The translations under genes were made by a program, and so were the position numbers. From positions 40,017,501-40,081,500 of the forward strand of contig NC_088924.1 of NCBI RefSeq assembly GCF_038396675.1: a DNA stretch of 64,000 nt. The letters run 5' to 3'. The stretch is from Hydra vulgaris. Lineage: Eukaryota > Cnidaria > Hydrozoa > Anthoathecata > Hydridae. The notes beneath the pieces are model-generated. The model made no database searches. It worked only from the letters and a program-made list of their open reading frames with translations, and was not told the origin of the DNA. Positions 1-11,757 of the stretch are shown one piece after another (the first letter of the stretch is position 1; each line of letters starts with the position of its first letter).

Positions 1-625
1 TTTATCAACGTTATTGGGCTTTGCACTAGGTGCTTTAGGATGATAAGTTCCTATTGCTCCTCCATCTAAATAGTTGTTATAAAAAACATTTTTTAAACTG
101 AATTTTTTGAAATAAAATTACTCAATTATATTCTTAAAGTTTTGTTTTGGTTCTGTTTTAGCGAATGAAAATATATACAAATGAAAAAATAAATACAAAA
201 TGAAAATTACTACAGTAAAATGTGACTTAAGCTTAAGCATTGTTTTAAAAAAAGTTAGATTTATTATGATTAAATTTTTTTTTTTTTTTCAATGCAATTC
301 AAAAAAAAAAAAAAAAAAACTCCGTAAAAACTTTCTTAACTCAAAAAAGGTAAGCAAGTTTTGCGTAACATTAAAAAAAGGTAAAACACGTTTTGGCCAA
401 GTCATTCCGCCCCGCCCAAGTTCCCCTCTCATTCTACGATATTTTAATTTTTAAGTCCTTAAAAACGACTAAGATAATATTTAAATATCTGTTAAAAATT
501 GCTGACGCAAGGCGCTTGGCGTCTTCCCTAAAACAATGCTTTTCTTACTAAGATTATCTTATCTAGATTAACTATACCTATTTACCTGAAAAAATTTTAC
601 CTTTTGAGCCATTTTATATTTATAC

Positions 626-662
626 ATATATATAAATATATAAATATATAAATATATATATA

Positions 663-717
<55 letters not shown>
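626..717. repeat. (TA)n microsatellite
   Basis: An almost pure TA dinucleotide run, broken by a few TTTA and AAAT interruptions. Confidence 0.95.
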
Positions 718-854
718 GTAAATTATGTTAGTGTATTTTACAAATAGAGTGCTCAATGTTCTTAAAGAACAGAGCAATAATTAATTAGTAAAAAACACTT
801 ATCTAACTTTTATCTTCTACTCGGAGTTTCACCATTGCTGGATCATCAGGAAGA

Positions 855-855
855 G

Positions 856-888
<33 letters not shown>

Positions 889-897
889 ATATATATA
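855..897. repeat. (TA)n microsatellite
   Basis: A short TA dinucleotide run with one TTTA interruption. Confidence 0.9.
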
Positions 898-3573
898 ACG
901 TTAAATAATAATAACAGTAATAATAGTAATAATAATATTACCAAAAATGATGATGATAATTTTTACTTTAATAGAACGTATGAATAAAAAAAAATCGTAA
1001 AAAATAACTGATTGGTTGGTGTAAGTCTGTTATTCGGCCTTACTAATTTAATATCCGTATATCTTTATATCTGATTTCTTATAAACTTTTTCAGTAATTT
1101 AAAAAGTTACGTAATCTTAAGAAGTAGTCTTTATGATAAAAGTACACAAAAGAAAAACCTGGAAAAAGCAACATCATCATTTAAATCAAGGAGCTTTTTG
1201 TTTTGTTTACAAAATTATATAATTTTTAAAAAAACTAATGAGACTCACTCGCTATCATTGCCACGTAATTTTGGGCGTCGAAAACTGAATGTTGGGGTAT
1301 CTATACAATTGCATTTACAATGCGAATTAAAAACAGCAATACCTTATACATTGCTATGTGAAATCGCTTTGTAATATCCTAATCCCTTTTAAGATCCAAA
1401 TCCATTATAGAAATAATTTCAACACTGTTAGATATTAAATCACATTAAAAAAGCAGTATTGTATTTGTCATAAATCCCTAACCTAAAAATGAGGGACGAG
1501 AATGTGACCATTTTTTCATCGTAAAAATAAAGTACAGTACAAACCTTTATGCTTGCTTATTGGCTAGTACGCGTATGGATAAGTGAAATGTAGGCGATTT
1601 AAGTTTATTTCTTAAGCGCTTTTTAACGTCAAATAATTTTATTATTAGGCATAAAAAATAATTAAATGCTAATATTCTTTTACACTGCTTTTAAGAGTTA
1701 ATATAAATTAATATAAATTTATAAAATAAAAGTTTTTTAATTATTCCTTTTTTTTTTGTGAGTGTGTTTTTTTTGTTAAATGCAAAAACATCTTTTAAAA
1801 TACACAACAACGTTTTTTCATTTAACCTGGGTAACAAGTGAAACGTTTTAAAAACGTACATCACGTGATAAAACCATAACAAATAATAAAAGAAAATCAG
1901 GGTTTCGTAACTTTTTTTTCATTTACTTTAGCTATTTACCTTGAATAGTTTGTTATAAAAAGTTTTTTAAAACTAAACGTTAAAAGTATAACTGTAACTT
2001 TTATTTTTTTATTATAAAATTTGCTAGTTTGCCCCCAAATGTCAACGAAGTTTATTAAATTCACGCCTATCTTGCTATTTTTATAGAATAAGTTGTTTTT
2101 TAGATTAGCGTAAGTGTAATGTAAAACATTCTAAGAGGTATTTTTTAAACCTCCGTGTTATGTTCCTACCCCATGTGACTTTTTAAAAAGAATACTTTCA
2201 ATAATATTTTATTACAAAGAAATTTTTTCAGCTCGAAGTATTAATACTCGAATAATTATATCAAAGTAAAGCGCTAAGTTCAATCATATGTCAAGTCTAA
2301 AAGAATTTTAGTGAAATTGACATATATTTATCCTTTTATATAAAATCGCAAAGATCCAAACATTTTTATATAGTGAAAGAAAACGAAGGGAGTTGCTCCG
2401 CAAACAATAACAAAGCAACACCAAATATATTTCTAATATTCTATGATTTTAAAATAATATGATTAAAACGAAATAACATTTAAGATAAAGTATATGATAA
2501 ATATATAAATTTAAACGGCAATACCTCACGACAAACTAAATCACTCTGCAAAACCAGCTTAATATCCCAATCTGACTGATTTTTATCAGTGCTCCAACTT
2601 TCTCAGTATTTTTTATAACAATACGTCATAAATAACGTTTGCTAAGTAATTTCAACTACGTCATAAATGTTTTATTTCTATTCAACTTGTCATAAACCAC
2701 GACGCATGTTAGAGAATTACCCATAAGTATAAGCGTTCAAAACGAAATAGTAAAGATATTTTTATAAGAAATAAATAAGACATCCAGTTCTTATAAACAA
2801 AATACTATTGCGAAACATTTTGCTTGATTATTAAATTGTTGTTTTTTTGTGTGAGTAATTTATCAAATGCTTATATAAGCAGGCGTGGCAGAGTATAAAA
2901 AAAAAAACACATCAAATAACGCCAAGATATATGAAAAGAATATTTCCATGAGACTTCAGAGATTATTTCCCGCTACTTCAGAACAATCGATATCCTGCCA
3001 AATGTTTGAAATGTTTAGAAGGCTTACTTTTCCCGCATTTTATCTCAGTAAAAATACCCAATAACTGTAATTATTTCGATAAGTTTTAGTTATAGCAAGT
3101 TTTTCGGAGATAATTAGATATTGAGGAGATACACGTAATTTTCTTATAAAAGTTTTTTTTTTTTTTTAAATATTAGTTAAACATCTTTACGCCCTCATTT
3201 AACTTATACTTTGTTATATTTATATAAAAGATCAAAAATTTTTTGAAATAGGTTGTTTAATTTAACAAACTTTTGAATAAAAATCAGGCTGCTCTTTTTA
3301 ATTTTATAATGCTAAATATAACTTGTTATAAAAGCAAATAATAAGTGATTTCGTAAAACAAAACATGCCTACTATAAAAGTATGTATAGCTGTTTTTTGA
3401 ATCGGAAATATCGAATTTAGATTAATTGGCCAACCTTAAATTGTTTATTAACATCTGAGGCTTGGACAAATGTTTTGTAAAAATAAATGTGTTCTCGGAG
3501 TGTTAACGGAAATCAATAAGCGTAAAGTAAAATATTATTTATACTTTAAACATACCAAATAGATATACATGAT

Positions 3574-3579
3574 TTTATT
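3574..3579 (-). terminator. Polyadenylation signal of the glutathione peroxidase gene
   Basis: AATAAA on the minus strand, about 70 bases beyond the SECIS candidate and about 585 bases beyond the stop codon. This gives a 3' UTR of roughly 0.6 kb. In so AT-rich a sequence an AATAAA can arise by chance, so the call rests on its position after the SECIS. Confidence 0.5.
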
Positions 3580-3649
3580 GACAAAAACAAAATAAAATTT
3601 GCCTTAAAATCTAGAACGAATGAATTACGAAGAACACTAGATTTTAGGC

Positions 3650-3724
3650 GATTTTTCATCAGGTTTTCGCACACTGTACGTAGCTTTCAGTTTTAAGCGA
3701 AGACCGTCATAACATTTTTGAATC
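3650..3724 (-). ncRNA. SECIS element (selenocysteine insertion signal)
   Basis: On the minus strand the order is GATT, then ATGA (3710-3707), then GGTCTTCGC, an A-rich apical region, GCGAAAACC, TGAT (3661-3658) and AATC. ATGA and TGAT supply the non-Watson-Crick quartet. GGTcTTCGC pairs with GCGAAaACC with a single mismatch. The apical part starts TTAAAA, followed by a small ACTG/CAGT stem, as in form 2 SECIS elements with an AA bulge. The outer GATT/AATC can form helix I. It lies about 440 bases after the stop of a glutathione peroxidase whose catalytic codon is TGA, which is where eukaryotic SECIS elements occur. The fold was worked out by eye; no folding or covariance search was run. Confidence 0.85.
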
Positions 3725-3844
3725 ATGCATGAATGATTTTTATTTCGTTTTTTGATATTTAAAGCAAGTGATTATAAAATATTTTACTGTATCATAAAAT
3801 ATATAAAAAAATATAAAATCTGTTAACTGTATTTTTATTGAACG

Positions 3845-3945
3845 TCTTTATTATATGGGCTTGTGTGTGCATATATGTGTGCTTATGTGGGTGACCGTGC
3901 GTGTGTATGCGTGCGCGCGCGTATACGTGAGTATATATGTTAGCG
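3845..3945. repeat. GT/GC-rich alternating purine-pyrimidine tract
   Basis: An imperfect (TG)n stretch with a central GTGCGCGCGCGTATACGTG. It lies inside the peroxidase 3' UTR, between the stop codon and the SECIS candidate. Confidence 0.7.
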
Positions 3946-4163
3946 ATATGCAAGATATTTTAAAAACATTTCTAATTTTTTTTTGTATAAGTAATTAATA
4001 ATTAAATTAATAATTACGCTATTTAGATGAGTTTTTTAATATCTTGAACATCACCACATAGAATATGCTCCATGCGCTATGCGCCATGCGCCATGGCCAC
4101 GGAACGCTGACCATGGATCATGGCCACAAAACGATGACCATATTGAACATTGCCGCATAAAAA

Positions 4164-5526
4164 TTAATACGATAACCCATCGTGTACATAGCGTTTTTGA
4201 ATTTTATTTGATTCTGGCTCAGGTATAGGACCTGGGCTACCAGCTGGTATTTGTGCCTGGGGTTGAGGTAATGGACCGGGAAGTACTGCATCTTGATTTA
4301 TTCTTGACATCTCATTATTGCCTTGAACGCACTGGTCAATAAGCATTTTAATATCATTTTCAATCATTGCTGGAGTTGTACGAGATGTGTATCTTTTATA
4401 TGGGTGGCCATCTGACGAAATCAGCCATTTTTGAAAGTTCCACGAGATGTCATTGTTACGAATTGGGGTCCATGTTATATCTGAACGATTAGCAATTAAC
4501 CCCATTGGAGACTCGCAACGATTCTAAAAATAAAATTTATTTAAACTTGTTATGCTTTAAAAAAAAGTTAATTGAAAAATCTTTAAATATTTAAAATATT
4601 TTAAAATAATATTCACAACTTATTAAGTTTTAAAATTTAAACGAATAATTGAAAAGAAATTTTATATATCACTGTTGAAGCAAACTTTTGTACAGTTGAA
4701 ATCGAACAAGCAATCGAATAAAAAATGATTAAAAAATTTATCCAAAGAAACATTTAAAAAATAGTCAAAGAATTAAAAAACCTTTAAAAATGTAAATATA
4801 GGATGTTCATAGGCGCCATTAACATGCAGTTTTCCTGAGAGAGGGAAATTTGGAACAAATCCATATCCTGGGCGCACATACTTTAAAGTATTCATAAGCT
4901 CAAAGTTTTCAGCAGGTTCCTAAAAAGTATTTACAAATGTATGAACAATTATAAACCGAAAAAATGACGTCTGTATCTTGAATAACTATTATTTTTTATT
5001 TTTGTTAGTAACTTTTACATCAATGGCATATAATTTAATCATTATTTAAAAAATTTTAAACTTTTCTTGTACCTGGTGCCCGAACTGATTGCATGGAAAT
5101 CCTATAAACTGAATATGACAATTTGGCTTATGTGGATGGTTAGTTTTTGCATAAAGAGGACCGTATTTTTCTTGTAATTCATTCATTTTTCGATATTGAC
5201 CGGTATATCTAATAAGTTAAACCAATAAGTTTATTAAATTAGAGAATATATGTATTCAATCATAATAAGAAAATTTATTATAAAAATGTTAGTATAAAAA
5301 CTTGCCCTCAGAAGCTTGCTACGTTTACTGCGAACATGACTTTTCCTTCAAACATCTTTTTAAAATTATGAACAGAATAATCTAAAGTATCGACTTCAAA
5401 TTGGAAAAATGTGTTTGAACGGAGCTCTTGATCGTTAGTTGGTCTTTTACACTCAGAGAATTCATAAGGATCAGCGCTTGCATATTGAATGAAAAAATTT
5501 ACAAAAAGAAAAAAACTAACATACAT
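4164..5526 (-). CDS. Secreted selenocysteine glutathione peroxidase (four exons)
   Basis: Reduces hydrogen peroxide or lipid peroxides with glutathione or a similar thiol. A hydrophobic start ([18 protein letters not shown]) suggests a secreted, GPx3-like enzyme. Exons on the minus strand are 5526-5306, 5208-5073, 4919-4782 and 4523-4164, together 284 codons plus stop with all phases consistent. Exon 1 ends NVASF-TGA-GG, so TGA falls at the catalytic selenocysteine (residue 73), and exon 2 continues [12 protein letters not shown]. The other tetrad residues are present: Gln in [10 protein letters not shown], and Trp-Asn in WNFQKWL. Intron 1 needs a GC donor (GG|GCAAGT); the alternative GT donor four bases later gives the wrong frame. 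The tail after residue 240 is Pro/Gln-rich ([14 protein letters not shown]) and unusual for the family. The SECIS at 3650-3724 supports recoding, so TGA is not a pseudogene stop. Expression is not shown by sequence alone. Confidence 0.93.
5209..5305 (-). other. GC-AG intron directly after the selenocysteine codon
   Basis: This minus-strand intron runs GCAAGTTTTTAT...TTAACTTATTAG and splits the Gly codon following TGA (GG|A). GCAAGT is the usual strong context for GC donors. Only this choice joins UG to YTGQY in frame. Confidence 0.85.
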
Positions 5527-5800
5527 TTTTAACTTTTTTTATTCACATTATTGTTGTTTTTTGTTTTTCATCTTTATTTTATACTGATTTACTTCGTGCT
5601 TAGGCATTTTTTAATGGATGAACAAGCACACAGCATTCAAAATCAATGTTTTGTACAGAAAGTTTTAACAATACTGCAATAAGCATGTATTATGCAATTT
5701 AAAATGGCCTTTTCAATTAAAAAAAAAGTTTAACTAACCAATAAATTAAAATTATTAGTTAACAATTAAGTTAAAGAATATTAACTAATAAATTGTATAT
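5527..5800. other. 5' flank of the glutathione peroxidase gene
   Basis: AT-rich sequence upstream of the peroxidase start codon. It should hold the promoter and 5' UTR, but I see no motif that identifies them. Confidence 0.4.
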
Positions 5801-5804
5801 ATAT

Positions 5805-6101
<297 letters not shown>

Positions 6102-6398
6102 TTACATACGGTATGAGTTCAAATCCTTATCGTTACTGCCAATTCAGCGCTTGAGTATTACGCAAAAATGTTGGTGAATAACGGACGCTACTTTAAATTA
6201 GTCTTTATGTCGAGCCAACAATATCTTTACAAGCATATAAAAGCATTTTATACCAAAATATAGCATGAAATTCATAAAATTTTAAAAAATAAACTAAAAA
6301 AATAATAGGCTCTTCATAAGTGTACACTAGTAATCACGGTTATTGAGTTTGACGCATTTTTGGATTGTCTTGTTCAGTTAAATGTACTTCTGAAACTT

Positions 6399-6620
6399 AC
6401 CCAGTGAAAAAGCGCACATGGGATACGCGTGGATTTTTTCCATATGTAACCCATGTGGGGATTATTATTTTGTCCCATGTGGGTTTCATATGGTAAATCC
6501 CACATGGATTCCATATGGTAAATCCCATATGGGATACGCGTGGGTTTTTACCATATGTAACCCATATGGGGATTATTATTTTGTCCCATGTGGGTTTCAT
6601 ATGGTAAAATCCCACTGGGT
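6399..6620. mobile_element. Palindromic-word element, CCCATATGGG type
   Basis: It starts ACCCAGTGAAAAA and ends CACTGGGT, so the ends are inverted copies. The body is an array of variants of the palindrome CCCATATGGG / CCCACATGGG. It includes two copies, about 120 bp apart, of a longer block running from GGGATACGCGTGG to GGTAAAATCCC. Both strands read open for 72 codons because of this periodicity, not because they encode a protein. A second element with the same word and the same end is at 16849-17067. Confidence 0.8.
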
Positions 6621-6640
6621 TTTATGGTGGCAATGACATG

Positions 6641-6930
6641 GGATATAGGTGGAAAATACATGTTATAGATCTTAAATGCCACATATTTTAATCCAAATGG
6701 TATAAAAGTAGTCAATACTAGACAAATGAAAGTCCGAATGCTTCTATAATAATTTTTAAAATTCTTTTAATTTAAAAATTACTTAAATAGTAATTTAAAA
6801 TTAATCATCGAAGCTTTTAGAGAGGCTTAACTTAATCTGGTATTTGCTACTTTATCCCATTTGGTATTCAAAATGTGTAGCATTTTTGATCTTTTACATG
6901 TGATGTTTTCCACCTATAACCTATGTGGGA
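6641..6930. mobile_element. Possible MITE with TATAGGTGGAAAA inverted ends
   Basis: GGATATAGGTGGAAAATACATG at the left is partly matched by the inverted CATGTGATGTTTTCCACCTATAACC at the right. The interior is AT-rich and non-coding. The boundaries are approximate and no target duplication was identified. Confidence 0.45.
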
Positions 6931-7269
6931 TTTACCTTAAACTATTATGACGAAATTTTATACAATTAAAAAACGTGTTGCAAAATGAATTTATTTTAAA
7001 ATAAATGCTATTAATCAATACATCCAAAATGAATATTAAAAATATTATTTTTTTCTTTTGCGATTTACACGCCGTTTTTTTTCGATTGAATTAATTATGT
7101 CGCTTCGGCTTGCATAATACCAAGGTTTTTAGTATCTTCTAACTTTCTTCAAACATTTTCTAAAAAAAAATATAAATACAAATATATATAAAAATAAATA
7201 TATATATACATATATATATATATTTATTTATTTATATATTTATATTTATATATATTTTTATATATATAT
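6931..7269. other. Non-coding AT-rich stretch
   Basis: No feature recognised except a short TA-rich patch from about 7160 to 7269 that leads into the GA tract. Confidence 0.5.
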
Positions 7270-8091
<822 letters not shown>

Positions 8092-8099
8092 GTCACACA
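8092..8099. repeat. Left 8-bp target site duplication of the P-like element
   Basis: GTCACACA, identical to the sequence at 11545-11552. Confidence 0.88.
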
Positions 8100-8816
8100 C
8101 ACTGCCTTCTATAATAACAGGCCTTGACATCGCGCAAAATGCCGTAAAAACTGAAGGCCGATTAAACTTTCACTTTACTTATATTGATATATTTTTATAT
8201 TAGGTAGGGTGTAATGGCAGTCTATGTTTTCTAATAATAATCTCTATTAAAGACGGAAATATAAAAAGAAAACCAAAAAATTGTTAAAAGATAATCATAT
8301 TTTTCGTATTTCAAATTTCATTAAGAATATTTATGTAATATTAATAGTATCAATAACAAGCAGAACCATAACAAGTATATATCAGTATATTAGAAATATA
8401 TGTATTTTTAATTTTTTTTTGCTAAAAATGGTAACAATAAAAATCACCAACAATAAAAAACACCAACAAAAGTTGATTCAAGCAAAAAAAAAGTTTTATC
8501 AATATATCTCAACAGGGTAAATATTTACAAATCCAAACATATTGAGAGACATATAGGCTAATGAGAAAATAAAAAACATAACAAGTAAAGAGCATAAAAA
8601 ATTACAAAACTAATTTTCACATAAATTATGATAGCTTTAGTATTTTGGGAGTGGTAATTAGTGAGTAATTCTTTACAGATGTTTAATATACTCTGCATTG
8701 TTTTTACGTGATTTTAAATTTATATTTAGCAGCAATGAACTGAAACTGAGTAACACAAAATGTTCTGCATAAAGGGTCAGTAGCACCTTGAAAAAAAAAA
8801 AGCAAAATATTGACCA

Positions 8817-11281
8817 TTAGACAAGAGTATCAGAAGGAATTTCAAGTCCGCCTCTGTTTAGGCTATACAGATAACTTCCATATTTATAATAATAATTGGT
8901 AGAATCATCATAAATTTTTATTTCGCTTTTTTGCACATAGCCAGCTATGTAAACTATAGCCACTAATGTAGATTTATTAACTGAGCTTTCAAGATCATGT
9001 ATATTATCCAGAAGTTCTTTTTCATCAGTAGAAATATCTCTAAAACATATGTCACAAGTATGACTATCGATACCATCAACAGGAATGTCAAGTTGTAATA
9101 TCAATTTAGTATGTTGAATATTAATTTTTTTAATTACAGATTTAGCGTTTATAAAGTAAGTACCTCCAGATCCCTGTCGAAGCTTAGAAAAAGCTTTTTC
9201 AAGTGGATCTGTTGAAAACCAACCTAATAAGACATACTTTGCTCCATTACTCAACAAAGTTTCTACGAGATCAATAAAGCCATAACATGAATGCGCTATT
9301 GCATTGCTAGTATCTAGCGTAAGCTGTTTTACACGCTAACCTGTAGGTTTCATAATTCATTTCTAAACCGAATCCCAGCACCAGGTGCTTTGACATTAAC
9401 AACATTCGAAAAAAAAATTATTTTTTCAATAAATACAGCAGTACCTTCAAATGCTTTATTTTCAATCTCTGGATGCGTTCTTAATGCAGCTACTGTTTCT
9501 TCGCAAAAAACAGACAAACAAAACTTTACAGATTGTCTCTCTATTGGTTTTGAATAAACTGATTTAGCTGTAAGTTTAGAGAGTTTAAAAAGACTATTGC
9601 ACTCAGTTTTATATAAAGTTTCTAAATCACTCCACTTAGCCAGAGCCAGTTCTTTATTGTTCAAAAATTGAAGTTCGTCAGTCTTTTCTGTCAACCAATT
9701 GTTTCGTATAGCTTTTAAGAGATGCACATAGTCATACAATAAATATATACCTGATGTTGTTAACCATGGTTTACTATCAACTGTTTTAAACATTCCAAAA
9801 AATCTTTGATTTACACGGTTACCATCAGTAATTATTACCAGTGTCTTACTATTTTCAATACTATTTATCGTATCAACAATTTGTTGACATTGAGCAAACT
9901 GAAATTCAGAGGGAAGATTTGCAACAGGTTGAGCTCTACATATAAATTCTGGACCTCCAAAAAGACATTTAATCATAAATGATAAAATTGTTTTAGCTAA
10001 CTTTTCAGGGTAGTTTACTGCTTGACTAAACAAAGCAACTCTTTGGTAAAGTAATGAAGCTTTGACATAGACCTCATCAATTAGTAGTATGGAAGTTCTT
10101 TTCAATGGATTTAAATTCATAAAAATACTATTTATGAAACTTAGGTCCTCCATTGAGCTTATTTTTGAAGTCAATCGTGTTAAAGTCCTTATACTTGGCA
10201 ACTTGTAGTCAATACACAAACAATCATATAAACTTCGTCGCATAGCAAAATACTCACATGCTCTACATATAAATCTGAAGTATATAAAACTTCACCAACA
10301 TTAACTTTTCTCATAGCATTAAGGTGTTGGAATAGAGAATAAAGATTACCTGAAAAATAAGCTAAATTACTATTTAGTTTATGTAACAAAAAATAAAAAC
10401 TCAAATTAAATATTACATATAATATAAATTAAATAAGTTACTCTCATCTATGTTACCACCTTGGTGATTGTTTTGCATATTCTTGTTATTCTACATTTTT
10501 ACTCCAAATTGTCAAAGTTAATTATAAGCAACTCACTATTAAGTTTTTTCCACATATTCTTTATTTGACTGAAGCGAACTTTCTTTATTTTTTAAAAATC
10601 TAACTGCTTCAAATAAAGCTGATTTTGTTTTTATTAACTTTAATTTGTTTACAGCTAAAGATGAAATATTACAAGTTGTGCCATTATGGTTAGCTACAAA
10701 TGAATAATCATTGAAAATTACTAAAATAAATAATGGAACACCAAATTTGTACATTTTTGATTGTATGTGTAAACTTTTTTTATTAAGCTGGAAAACAATA
10801 ACATCGTTATTATCACTTAACAAAGATTGAATATCGTCAAATATAAGTTCATCCTTTTATAGATAATCATTTAACTCATCTGGTAAAATGCTTCGAAAAC
10901 CGCTTGAAGTTACAGTTTTTCTAACTTTACTTGCTGGTGTGGCTAAACAACTAGGCAGAATATTTTTAAAAACAGATGGTGGGTTTAAAGGTCATTGCTT
11001 CCCATATTTACTTTCAAAAGGTGCTACATTTGTCCAATGAAGTTGACATACTGCTGTATAGTCTGTAACAATAAAACCAGTTCTTGGGATAGCTTCACTA
11101 CATCTTTTTCTCTCCTCTAGATTCTTCGGGAATTTATAAATTGATATTTTAGTTGTAGTTGAGTATTGATATTTTTGTTGTAGTTGTAATTGATACTGTA
11201 GTTGTAGTTGTATAAATTGATATTTTTGTTGTAGTTGCGATAGTTTGACTTGCAAAGAGATACACAGCATTTTAAAGGCAT
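8817..11281 (-). pseudogene. THAP / P-element-like transposase, disrupted
   Basis: Read on the minus strand from ATG at 11281. MPLKCCVSLCKSNYRN supplies the first Cys pair of a THAP zinc finger. KFPKNLEERKR and VCQLHW (CxxH) supply the rest, but an in-frame block of repeats separates them. Later pieces are 10823-10539, about 10300-9350 (CEYFAMRRSLYDCL, LIDEVYVKASLLYQRV, IITDGNRVNQRFFGMF) and 9257-8817 (GWFSTDPLEKAFSKLRQGSGG, a hallmark of THAP9/P transposases). Damage: an in-frame TGA near 10990, a stop near 10862, a frame change near 10300, and a frame change plus TAG near 9330. A splice site could explain the 10300 change but not the stops. It should bind the element's own ends by THAP and cut and join DNA; no longer functional. 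Confidence 0.85.
11150..11252 (-). repeat. Short tandem repeat inside the THAP zinc-finger coding region
   Basis: About four imperfect copies of CAACTACAACAAAAATATCAAT (roughly 20-33 bp apart) lie between the first Cys pair and the FP motif of the THAP domain. They lengthen a loop that is normally about ten residues. Likely a replication-slippage expansion in a dead copy. Confidence 0.75.
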
Positions 11282-11544
11282 TTTACTTATTACAAAAACT
11301 TATCGTTAGTTTGACAATATTATTACCTTACAATGTAACGTCTTGAACCTTACAACGTTATCGTCTTGAAGTTGCGCTATCTAATTTATAAACCAATCAA
11401 ATTTTAAAGATTTATTAAAAAAGCCTGAACACAAACTTTCGTCCAATGTTAAAAGATGAAAATGTAAACACAGTATTAGGAATTGGCCTTCAGTTTAACA
11501 ACTTTGTTGCGCGATGTCAAGGCCTCTTATTATAGAAGGCCGTG

Positions 11545-11552
11545 GTCACACA
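11545..11552. repeat. Right 8-bp target site duplication of the P-like element
   Basis: GTCACACA, identical to 8092-8099. Confidence 0.88.
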
Positions 11553-11710
11553 TTATATAATATTCTGAAACTAATAAACAAACATCTAAATTTCTATAAA
11601 AAAATTTATTCTTTGATCATTGCCTTCATATCCTATCTTATTTTCATATCATAATCTATTATGGTATTATTTATATAACATATCACAACAATATTATTAA
11701 ATTTGTGATG

Positions 11711-11757
11711 TTCAAATATCATATGAACATCTCTAACATGTTCATATGATATTTGAA
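11711..11757. repeat. Perfect 20-bp inverted repeat, 7-base loop
   Basis: TTCAAATATCATATGAACAT and its exact reverse complement are separated by CTCTAAC. It overlaps the outer edge of the large inverted arm at 11743. Confidence 0.95.

Larger units (their letters stand above)
1..3570. other. Gene-free AT-rich region
   Basis: I find no coding exon, RNA gene or mobile element with recognisable ends here, apart from two TA microsatellites. The 3' end of the glutathione peroxidase gene (minus strand) begins just to the right. The short open frames in this stretch are low-complexity Lys/Phe-rich runs. Confidence 0.6.
8100..11544 (-). mobile_element. P-element-like (THAP) DNA transposon, complete ends
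   Basis: 3,445 bp flanked by GTCACACA on both sides, an 8-bp duplication as made by P elements. The outermost bases are CACTGCCTTCT on the left and, inverted, CACGGCCTTCT on the right. The inverted similarity runs about 38 bp, through ATAATAAcAGGCCTTGACAT and CGCGCAA, with two mismatches in all. The transposase lies on the minus strand. It resembles THAP9 and Drosophila P transposases but carries stops and a frameshift, so this copy is not autonomous. hAT elements also make 8-bp duplications, but the THAP and GW-DPLE-KLRQGSGG motifs point to P. Confidence 0.9.

Noticed and set aside
200..454. 84-codon open frame as a small gene
   Set aside because: Mostly Lys and Phe from poly-A and poly-T runs.
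4040..4160. SECIS in the CCATGG-rich hairpins just after the peroxidase stop
   Set aside because: Good stems but no ATGA/TGAT quartet at a workable spacing; the element at 3650-3724 fits much better.
5308..5310. TGA as a premature stop making the peroxidase a pseudogene
   Set aside because: It lies exactly at the catalytic selenocysteine position, all downstream exons are intact and in phase, and a SECIS candidate follows.
6397..6636. 72-residue frames on both strands with MGF/CGDYYFVPCGFHM repeats
   Set aside because: Produced by the palindromic-word array, which reads open on both strands; no start context or domain.
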